DNA from: Rhizophagus clarus
Taxonomy: Eukaryota > Glomeromycota > Glomeromycetes > Glomerales > Glomeraceae
Length of the DNA stretch: 64,000 nucleotides
Assembly (NCBI GenBank): GCA_015698045.1
Contig: BLAL01000059.1
Coordinates: 1,059,001-1,123,000 of the forward strand
Reading direction: 5' to 3'
A program made the translations under genes and the position numbers. The notes below the pieces were generated by a model. That model saw only the letters and a program-made list of their open reading frames with translations, was not told where the DNA came from and ran no database searches. Shown one piece after another: positions 54,924 through 64,000 of this stretch. Every line of letters starts with the position of its first letter. Within the stretch, counting starts at the first letter, position 1.

Positions 54924-57900
54924 ATGATCGACTCGTCTATCTATATCGGGTATAATGACCGGATAAATTATCTTAATGGGGCTTGAAAATCCAAAATTAT
55001 TATTTTCATTTCTGTCTGTTAGCACGAAATTAAGCAAATGGATGATATTGCAGTATCAGGTTTAGTCATTAAACCATTTTGATTCGTAATTTCGTCGTTT
55101 TCTTAAGTGTATATTTCTTAAATAGTTCTCAACATTTAAATAATAATATTCTAGCTAGCACAAATGATATTTTAAATGAGGAATTACTCTCAGTATGTAT
55201 TGGTAGTATAATTTTAATTCTTTCTCATAATTAGAGTTAACTTATAATTTATTTCGGATTAATTAGCTTCCAATTGGACTTGGAAGACCCTTGTCACGAG
55301 AAGAAGTACAACGAGATATAGAGGAAAGATATCTAATACCTCGTACTTCATTCCCTACTTCATGGTTATTCAAATGTCAACAGTTAGTAATTTGTTAATC
55401 AATAAATTTTAGTTTATTTATCTCTCTAACAAAATTCTATTTACTTAAATATTTTATTATAAGATTGTTGGAACGTGAACCCGATTTTATATCATTAACT
55501 GTATTGGAACCATCAAAACCACGAACTACGTTGGAAATTGTTCGAAATGGTCCTGACGGAAGAATTATTGGATATAAAGAAGTAATTGCACATGGTTTAT
55601 ATGTTTTGAAGCTTGAACAAAAGTTAATTTTAAGAGTCTTATTAACTTGTTCGTGGTTAAAGGTTGTGGTTACAGATTTGAATTTGACTGTCAAAAATTC
55701 AACATCCTTATTGCGTGAACCTGGATCTATAAATCATTTTGTCAGGGGAGCTTCTAGTCAATTTCCTTTCACTCCTGGTATGGACCATTTAAATTATATT
55801 AGTTTTGTTAGTTTTAAATAAGGAAATTTTGATTAATCGGTTTTGTTCGACTATTATAATAGGTGGATTGGAACCCGAAGTAATGGTTGATGCAGAAGTG
55901 GTAAATGGTATCATTGATAAGGAAATTCAATTGAGTTTTGAAGATGGTTTGTATTATTCTATAACATTATAACGCAAGAGAATTCTTCTTTTATTAAAGC
56001 GTTATATAATAAAATATTACGTGTTTCTCGTTCTGTTAAATATAAATACATATATATATTTTTTCGTTCAATTTGAATTCTATAAGGTGAAATTTTGTCG
56101 ATACCTCCGGGGTTTGACCGTGGCTTAATGTTTGAAGGTATTATTTTGATTCTAAAAATTTAAAATGTTTTAACATGCTGAATCTTTTAATTTTAACATA
56201 CACTCAATAGATGAAAAAGACCGTCATATTCGATCTACAAATAAATATGTGGGATTAAATATTACTGATATGATTACTCACGATGAGGATGAATTGATTG
56301 AGTTCCTTGAACCCTTGTATGAAACAGATGATACTCGATCTGTTCTGGACAAAGAAATACAAGAAGTTAGGATAATACGCTATTACAAGATATAGTTAAA
56401 TATTTAATAATATCCTTAATTAATATTATTTTCTTCTACCTGAATAGAATATTGAACTCGTGAAGGTGGAGAAAATTGAAGAAATAAAAGAAGCAAATCA
56501 AAATACAAAAGATGAAGATTCTGTTGATAACCTTTTACCAACTCAAGTATGAAATCACATCTTAAGGTTGTATTATAAATATTTGAAAGTTGTCATATAT
56601 AATATGTTCATTTACTTTCAGCCACCTCCACTTGAAGCAAGTAAATTAAGTAAAACAAATTCTCGAAAGCAAGAGTGGGCTCATGAGGTTAAGATAGATG
56701 TTGAGAATTTTAAAGAACTCGTTCCAGAACTTGCTCATGAGGTACGTATATTTAGAAGCACAAAAAAAAAAAAAAGAAAAGAAAAAAAAAAAAAAAAAAA
56801 AAAAAAGCAAAAAAAAAAAAAAATTAATATAGGCTTATAATTTCAATCATAGTACGATTTTGAATTGGATATATTTCAAAAACAAGCAATTTATCATCTG
56901 GAAAATGGGGACTCTGTGTTTGTAGCTGCTCATACTTCAGCCGGTAAAACTGTAGTTGCTGAATATGCTATATCCTTAGCTTCAAAACATATGACACGGT
57001 ATTTCTTGATAGAATATATTATTATCATTTTTACATGAACCATTGAGATATAAACCCTCTTTCTTTTCTTTTTAGAACTATATATACATCTCCGATTAAA
57101 GCTCTTTCAAATCAAAAATATAGTGATTTTAAAAAAAAATTTGATGATGTTGGTATATTAACAGGAGATATACAAATTCGACCTGAAGCTTCTTGTTTAA
57201 TTATGACAACAGAAATTTTAAAGTCAATGTTATATAAAGGAGCCGATTTGATCAGAGATGTCGAATTTGTTATATTTGATGAAGTTCATTATATTAGTGA
57301 TTCAGAGGTAGGAATCTACTTTATATTTATTAGTTGAAGATTGAGTCATATTGATGTATTTTTTTGCACAGCGTGGTGTGGTATGGGAAGAAGTAATTAT
57401 TATGTTACCCGCTCACGTAAATCTTGTTCTTTTATCGGCTACTGTACCGAACACAAAAGAATTTGCTGATTGGATTGGGTGTAGTATTTATTGTTCTTTC
57501 TTATGTTCTTAGAAAAATTGTTCTAATTGCAAATTATATTTTATTTAATTAAAAAAGACGAACAAAAAAGAAAGAAATTTATGTAATTAGTACATCTAAG
57601 CGTCCTGTACCACTTGAACATTATTTATATGCTGACAATGAACTTTATAAAATTGTTGATTCGAAAAAAAGCTTCTCAGAACCAGAGTACGTATATAATA
57701 ACCATGCAGGAAAAGCTTATAAATGTTCATAGATATCTAAATTTTAAAATTATTACAGATGGAAGAAAGCTCAGAATGCATTAAACAAAGAGAAAGAATC
57801 GAAAGGAAATGCTGGTGACGCCCGTGGAGGACGTGGAGGACGCGGAGGACGTGGAAATGGTCGCAATGGTGCCAGACGAGGTAGAGGCGGAGGAGGCGGA

Positions 57901-57945
57901 GATTCTAGAACTTCTTTTCACGCTCAACAACAGGTATCTCTCTCT

Positions 57946-57978
<33 letters not shown>

Positions 57979-60900
57979 TAATATTTAATAATTTACTCAT
58001 AATAAATAATAAATAATTTCAATGTTAAAGCAAAATAAGAATTTATGGACGAATATTATTAATTTATTGAAAAAAAAAGATTTATTGCCAGTAATAAATT
58101 TTACTTTCTCAAAAAAGAGATGTGATGAATTTGCAGCAAGTCTTACTACTCATTTGGATCTATGTAATGCTTCCGAGAAAAATGAGATACAAATTTTTAT
58201 CGAAACAAGTTTGACGCGCCTAAACGGTAAGACTCGAATAAAAATTGTAAAATTTAATTCAATTTCTCGAGGGAAATGAGAAACTAATGGTAATGTATCG
58301 TTTGTTTCTTAATGATAGAGTCTGACAAGAGATTACCTCAAGTATTGAAAATTAAAGAATTATTGAAAAGGGGTATTGCTGTACATCATGGTGGATTACT
58401 TCCAATCATTAAAGAGGCTAGTATTGTAAAGATGCCTGCAATTAGTCGGTCCAAGGGAAAATTTAATAATATATTCTATTTAAATAGATGGTAGAGATCC
58501 TATTTGGAAAAAAGCTGGTTAAAGTTCTTTTTGCCACGGAAACTTTCTCTATGGTAACTGAATTTTTCCCAAAAAAGTCACATATTTACTTCGCAACATT
58601 TAAAACATTTTAACTTGATAGGGTATAAACATGCCGGCACGTACAGTTGTATTTTCTGAAATAAGAAAGCATGATGGAAAAGAATTTCGTGACTTGCGGC
58701 CGGAAGAATATACACAAATGTCTGGACGTGCGGGAAGGCGTGATATTGATAAATATGGTTATGTTATCATTGCCCCTAAAAATGGTGAAGCTCCTAATGT
58801 GGGTAGAAAATATATTATTTATTATTTTGTTTTTATCAAATTAATGCAATTTTGAAATCATTTTTTTTTTCCATAGGCGGGTATACTTAAAGAAATGATA
58901 TTGGGTAAGCCTACCAAATTGGAGTCCAAATTCCGTCTCACTTATAATATGATACTTAATTTATTACGTGTTGAGGCATTGCAAGTTGAAGAGATGATTA
59001 AACGAAGTTTTTCTGAGAATACAAGTCAGAAAATGTTGCCGATACATCAAAAAAGTTTTGCGGAAGTGAGTTTATCAATTATAGTTATTCCTTATTCACT
59101 ATGCAAACAATTATGATGACTTACAAGTATTCTATAAATGGCAGAGTGAAAACAGGCTTAGCACATTTCAAAAACTCGACTGCCCTATATGTACTCGAGA
59201 TATAAATGATTATTATGATGTATCTGCGGAGATTGTTAAATTAACTTCTTCCCTTTATAATAGAGTCATTAATTTGCCCAATTCTACAGTGTTTAAAGCT
59301 TTAAGTCCAGGAAGGATAATTATCATTAATAATGGCGTAAGTTATTTAACGAATTCATTTTCCAGTTATATTTAAACATAAAAATTGTACGTGAAATATA
59401 TAACATTACTATCAACGATTATATAGACTTATAGGAACGTAGCGGCTGTTATATTGAAATTATCGCCTAAAAATCCGAAGACTCCTTCATATAAAGTCTT
59501 TATGCTTATAGACAAGGATAGCAACATATCATCCGAACGAGGTTAGCCTTTATTAAAGTAACTTTAAAGATTTTAATTTAAACCCTAATTGAATAACCTC
59601 GTATCCTATCATCAATTATATTTAATGACAGAGAGTTCACCGCTTCCTGTCACAAAGTTATCTATTCCTAATCCGAATTCATATACACACAAAATAGAAG
59701 ATGCTATACCTTACAAAGATATTGCTTTTATAACGAAATCTTCTATCAAAGTATGCACCATTATTTATCATTTCATGTTGTGATATTATTTACTTAAATA
59801 TAAATTTATATTTAGGTTAACACAGATAACATTGACAAAGGTGAGATTTCTAGAATATCTCTCGAGTTATTGCGGTATGCAGATACAACACAAAAAGGTA
59901 AGAAAAGATCGTGTTTTACAAAATTCAACTTGTATTTAGAATTAACTCTAATTATAAATTATTTCTGTAGATAGAATAATTGAATATGATTGGTCTAAAG
60001 TATCTGATTTTGAATTTAAAATTAACTTGGAACGAAGAGATAACTTAATGGAAAAATTGAATTCATTTCAGTGTATAATGTGTACAGAGTTTATTGAACA
60101 TGTAAATAATATGTATATTTAATTCTTATTATATTATTTTGTGCGTTTAATATTTCATTTTGTCAATTTTACTTATTTATTTATTCTATTGTATTTTATT
60201 TTTGAAGTATAAAAATATACATAAAGAACGATTACTTAAAAAAAACTTGGATGATTTAAAAAATACAATATCAGAACAAAATCTAGAATTGTTGCCGGAT
60301 TTTGAACAAAGAATAGGTGTATTACAAAATCTCAACTATATTGATGAGGATCGTATCTTACAGTTGAAAGGACGTGTTGCATGCGAGGTAAATCTTTTTT
60401 TCTAGCATTATATTATATTATACATAAATATATCTAATTAATTATTTTTTTTAGATCAATTCGGCCGATGAATTAATTGTTACCGAATTAATATTTGAAA
60501 ATGTCTTGGCAGATTACGAAGCTGAAGAAATTGTTGCTCTGTTGTCGTGTTTTATATTCCAAGAAAAAAATAAAAATGTTAAACCACCAAACCTTACGCC
60601 GAGATTAAAGAAAGTATGTATTATGATAAAATTGATCACATAATATCATACAATTTTAGAATAATAATACAATTAGATTGATCTATAGGGATTAAAGACT
60701 ATATATGATATTGCAAGTCGTGTTGACAATGTACAACTTGAATTTGGCATTACCCTTTCCGAAGACGAAGATTTTAAAGATTTTAGAGATGATAAAGAAC
60801 CTAAGGATTTTAAAGATCACAAAGATTATAAAAATTCTAGAGATCTTAAAAATTCTAAAGATCTTAAAGATCCTAAAAATTTTAAAGATTCTAAAGGTGT

Positions 60901-61346
60901 TGATGATGATATTAAATATATTAAACATAAGCATATAAAATATGGATTGGTTGAAGTTGTTCATGAATGGGCTAAAAAAACGGTAATGATGATGATTTTC
61001 ATCACATAAACATTATAGACATCATAACTTTTACATTAACCTTTTATTTTCAATTATTAGGAATTTATAAAGATTACAGAATTAACTGATGTATCAGAAG
61101 GATCTATTGTAAGATGCATTACAAGGTTAGATGAAACTTGCAGAGAAGTTAAAAATGCCGCTAGGATTATTGGAGACTCTTCATTATTTAATAAAATGGA
61201 AGAAGCTCAACAACATATCAAACGTGACATTGTATTTGCTAAAAGTTTGGTAAATGTTAAAAAATTTTCGTTTTTATTAACTTTTTTTTTTGATACTAAA
61301 TGAACTTTTTTGTTCTTTTCTGTAGTATTTTTTAAATTCTTTTTAG
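54924..61346 (+). CDS. SKI2: SKI2-type RNA helicase (Ski complex)
   Basis: About two dozen short exons separated by 50-170-bp introns. N-terminal pieces ([40 protein letters not shown]) match the SKI2 N-arm. Helicase motifs follow: [16 protein letters not shown] (56925), Ia [11 protein letters not shown] (57090), [11 protein letters not shown] (57278), [11 protein letters not shown] (57436), [12 protein letters not shown] (58622) and [12 protein letters not shown] (58718). These are followed by the winged-helix/arch and the helical C-terminus, ending [12 protein letters not shown] and a few residues (last exon 61326-61346). SKI2 unwinds mRNA for 3'-5' decay by the cytoplasmic exosome. SKI2 is preferred over its nuclear relative MTR4 because of the N-arm and C-terminus. 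Extra inserts are an RGG block (57822-57905) and a Lys/Asp-rich repeat (60763-60925). The start exon (ATG 54924) is my best guess. Confidence 0.9.
60763..60925 (+). repeat. In-frame Lys/Asp/Asn repeat inside SKI2
   Basis: About a dozen degenerate copies of a 9-15-nt unit (GATTTTAAAGATC, GATCTTAAAAATTCTAAA) encode [21 protein letters not shown] sequence. It lies between conserved parts of the C-terminal half (before [17 protein letters not shown]). It keeps frame and introduces no stop, so it is probably expressed as a charged loop. Confidence 0.75.
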
Positions 61347-61766
61347 TCTCATTCTTTATTCCTAAATAAAGAGAAGAAATGTAATAATTTTGTAATAAAG
61401 TTTAATTTATTAAAAATAGTTCCTTTGTTGTATACTCTTTAATTATTAATAAAGAAACTTGAACACCAAACATAATAAAGAATTCTAATTTGTTAATGAA
61501 TTATTATAATATTTATTGTATATTTACAAAATAATATGTGATATCACATTGATTTACATTAATAAATCAAATTTGCTTATTGTAAGATTAAGAAAACTTA
61601 TGTTTAATGTTGTGCATACATTATTTCATTTTAAAATTGGAAACGTAAAATTAGCAATTTAGTTATAAAAAAAAAGAGAAAAAATATTCTATAATATACG
61701 CCATGTTAAATATTATCTATTGCTTTTTTTTTCGTCCTTTTATTGAATTTTTTTTTTTTTTCATTA
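61347..61766. other. Convergent 3' intergenic region
   Basis: 420 bp between the 3' ends of SKI2 and the double-stranded-RNA-binding gene. AT-rich, with several AATAAA words (for example 61365, 61393 and 61450) that could serve polyadenylation. Confidence 0.5.
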
Positions 61767-63149
61767 TTAATAACATTGAAATCCCCGACTGGGTTTAGAC
61801 CACACACCCGGGTAAAGATTTCTATTGTTGAAGAAAGTCCTCTTCTTTGTCTTTTCTTTATGTTTCTGCACCCTGATATTCCTTTCCTGCTCCTTAACAA
61901 AATATTGATAGGCCATTTTCGCGGCTTCTTCCATCGCATTTGATTTTGTGTAACATATATTGTTTGACATAAAGTTAAAATCCTTTCCTTGAACATTACA
62001 TTTAAATCCACCTTCAACTTCTTCAATATTGTAAATAGGCTTTACCCACTTTTTTGCTTGACAAATTTCATGCAAAAGACTTACATATTTTTTATATATG
62101 ACCGACTTTTTGCGAATCTGCATCGGTTCGCTGTTGCAAGGAGGTGGAGGCAAGTATGGATGATATCCGTGGCTTCTTACTATTTTTAGAATCAAATCGT
62201 GGAAGTCTTCTTGTTTTGGTTCGGCTTCCAAGAGAACGCGTAAATAATATACATCATCTACCTCATCGATTTCCATATCAACAACCTCTTCGCTACCCGC
62301 ATTCAGTACTGTCCAATATTTAGATATTGAAGTTTGTTGATCTTGATTTTGTTTTTGGAGGTGGCATTCAATAAGTGCGCTTGCAGATAGTGATCCTATC
62401 ACCGATGATACATGAGTAGAGCCAAGTGCGTCTTGTGATGGGCATAATGTTGGCCGAGAATAATTACTATGGAGCCTATATTTTCCATTTTGAGCTTTCC
62501 TTACATTGAGCTCACGTTGTTCTTTATCGCAGAAATCGGAGAATAAGGCTATAAATCCCTTTTCCGCAACGTGATCCTTTGATTTTGGCATATGTAAAAA
62601 AGATCTGTTAGGTTTGAATTCACGAGAGCCTACACGAAGATCGAACTTGTAACGACCTTTTTCATCGTGATTCTCGTGATACACAGGGAAACCAAGTTTA
62701 TGATATTGACAAAATTCGAGCAGCAGAACTACGGGTCTCTTCTGTGGGAATTGTTTCAATATTTTTTGGTACCATCTGATCGAAGGTAATACCTCACTCT
62801 CTCCGACTTCCCTTTTTTTTTTAGGTAATTGTGCCGCGCTAAAGGTTGTTTGAGTGATTTCCTTCACCAATTTTGCAGGTAAATTATCAATTAGATATTT
62901 AACAGCTTTACGAGCTGCATAATGTTTTGCTATCCGCTTATTTTGTCGGTAATCTTTCCCCTTAAAGGTCTTGCCATTGTATTCCATTTTGCAACGAAAT
63001 TCATTCTTTTCATTTGTTATAAAAGTATAATTTGGAGACTTGGACTTGGTTTTTTGAGAAAGAGCATTAACAAATACTATTGGATTCATATTCTTGAAGT
63101 TTTTGTTCAAACTAGTCAGGTCAGATGTTTTAAAGGAATTATATGACAT
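61767..63149 (-). CDS. Protein with three double-stranded-RNA-binding-like domains
   Basis: Single exon, 460 residues, from ATG 63149. Domain 1 (~21-90: NPIVFVNALSQKTK, then YTFITNEKNEFRCKMEYNGK and AKHYAARKAVKYL) has the alpha-beta-beta-beta-alpha pattern of a dsRBD, with its usual Lys/Ala-rich second helix. Domain 2 (~139-208: VVLLLEFCQYHKLGFPVY, FDLRVGSREF, AEKGFIALFSDF) and domain 3 (~355-416: YVSLLHEICQAKKWVKPIYN, GGFKCNVQGKDF, NAMEEAAKMAYQYF) repeat it. The region between 2 and 3 is low in structure. The C-terminus is basic (KHKEKTKKR). No catalytic domain is seen. Such proteins act as partners of Dicer or other double-stranded-RNA enzymes, but the partner here is unknown. It is convergent with SKI2. 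Confidence 0.82.
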   Translation of the reverse strand: MSYNSFKTSDLTSLNKNFKNMNPIVFVNALSQKTKSKSPNYTFITNEKNEFRCKMEYNGKTFKGKDYRQNKRIAKHYAARKAVKYLIDNLPAKLVKEITQTTFSAAQLPKKKREVGESEVLPSIRWYQKILKQFPQKRPVVLLLEFCQYHKLGFPVYHENHDEKGRYKFDLRVGSREFKPNRSFLHMPKSKDHVAEKGFIALFSDFCDKEQRELNVRKAQNGKYRLHSNYSRPTLCPSQDALGSTHVSSVIGSLSASALIECHLQKQNQDQQTSISKYWTVLNAGSEEVVDMEIDEVDDVYYLRVLLEAEPKQEDFHDLILKIVRSHGYHPYLPPPPCNSEPMQIRKKSVIYKKYVSLLHEICQAKKWVKPIYNIEEVEGGFKCNVQGKDFNFMSNNICYTKSNAMEEAAKMAYQYFVKEQERNIRVQKHKEKTKKRTFFNNRNLYPGVWSKPSRGFQCY

Positions 63150-64000
63150 TTTTCTTTAGGAAAAGTTTTTTAGCCTTGTAACGAAAAAAACGCGCATTGT
63201 AATAACGTGTGACGATTTTGATTTTCATGTGATTTCGCCGATCCACACGAATATGTCCCTTGGCCTTTGATTAGACGTGGATGCTATACCGAAACCTATT
63301 TAAATTCGAAATCTTTTGCCGAAATCTGAAATTTGCGGCGAAAACTGGATAACAATCTGGTATATCAAGATTTTCCAACTTATCTTCGATCCGGGTTGTG
63401 TACTTTCAAAACTCATTCTGATATGTCGAAATTATGCCGACATGCCGAAAATCAAAATTTAGAAAGGAGGATTATAATCCGACAGAATTAGGGGAATATT
63501 TTTAAAAGAAAAATCACGTAACACTAGATAATGCGGAAAATAATACGAATTAAATTTATTTTTAACAAATTTATGAACGTATTTATTGCTGGATTGCGTT
63601 TCGACCGGACGCATGAACAAGTCCGTTACAAACGTTTTAAAAAGATCTTTTATAATTTCTAGAAGTTCTAATCGTGCAAATACTGTTTATCAAAGATAAA
63701 GGAGAATTGGATTATTGAAAGATGCAATGAAATTATTTATCATCACTCCAATTTCATTTATATCCGCCTGGCTATATAGTACATATTTAACTACAGTCAT
63801 AATATATAAATGAAACGTTTTCTTAGAACAGGTGATAATCACCTCCATGGTGGTGTTTAAATACGAATTTGCTGCGTCACGTCCTTCGGAAATTCCGAAA
63901 AGATTTTACTGTTGGGACGTTAGTGACTCATTTTGATCAGTTGTGTTAACTTACAACGTGCAAAATTACTCAATTTTATCAGTGTGAGAATATATATATC
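63150..64000. other. Upstream region of the dsRBD gene
   Basis: No gene recognised in 850 bp. The sequence is less AT-rich than the repeats and contains CACGTGT/AACGTG words near 63200 and a short palindromic stretch (GGTGATAATCACC near 63831). Presumably a promoter region. Confidence 0.4.

Noticed and set aside
60692-60964. Antisense Ile/Phe-rich frame opposite SKI2
   Set aside because: Shadow of the Lys/Asp repeat on the coding strand.
1-64000. tRNA, rRNA or other structured RNA genes
   Set aside because: I looked for tRNA B-box-like GGTTCGAAT/C contexts and found none with a plausible cloverleaf. A tRNA or covariance-model scan would be decisive.

Overview
The window looks like nuclear DNA of an arbuscular mycorrhizal fungus of the Rhizophagus type (Glomeromycotina). 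The evidence is very AT-rich sequence, short GT-AG introns in every intact gene, heavy transposon load, and several families I recognise as expanded in Rhizophagus: Plavaka-like transposases, Crinkler proteins, SAM-domain proteins and protein-primed type-B DNA polymerases. This assignment comes from family recognition only.

Layout. 1-5.4 kb is AT-rich, with a pyrimidine-rich block (350-1440) and a hAT-like non-autonomous element (3022-5064, 8-bp target duplication). 5650-36951 is the centrepiece: a 31.3-kb Maverick/Polinton-like element with ~780-bp terminal inverted repeats and a 5-6 bp target duplication, inserted inside an older 120-bp satellite array whose halves lie at 5430-5649 and 36952-37530. 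In order it carries a zinc-finger/protein-primed DNA polymerase B gene, a retropepsin-like protease, two overlapping small genes, SAM-domain genes, an apparently intact Crinkler gene, coiled-coil, zinc-ribbon-like and RING-like genes, and a second zinc-finger gene pointing inward from the right end. I see no integrase, capsid or packaging ATPase. Two younger transposons sit in its genes: a hAT-like element (11770-14674, itself holding another element, 12049-14164) splits the protease, and a 9.75-kb CACTA/Plavaka-like element (15339-25089) splits a small gene. The insertions form a readable chronology.

37.5-48.8 kb is repeat-dominated: more copies of the same 120-bp satellite, two members of another hAT-like family, a fold-back element and another T-rich block. 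48.8-51.9 kb holds broken gene pieces, mainly a DNA topoisomerase II pseudogene with a ~190-bp repeat inserted. 52.6-63.2 kb is a normal gene-dense segment: COA6, a WOPR (Gti1/Pac2) transcription factor, a many-exon SKI2-type RNA helicase, and a convergent triple double-stranded-RNA-binding protein.

The points most worth a second look are: the giant element carrying effector-like cargo; in-frame stops in its genes that are nearly all TGA at positions where arginine (CGA) is expected; a palindrome placed just after four of its genes; TACCAAAAT iterons in its inverted repeats; and a satellite whose unit carries a complete set of splice signals around a 41-nt exon-like core and has been carried about by hAT-like elements with a shared design.
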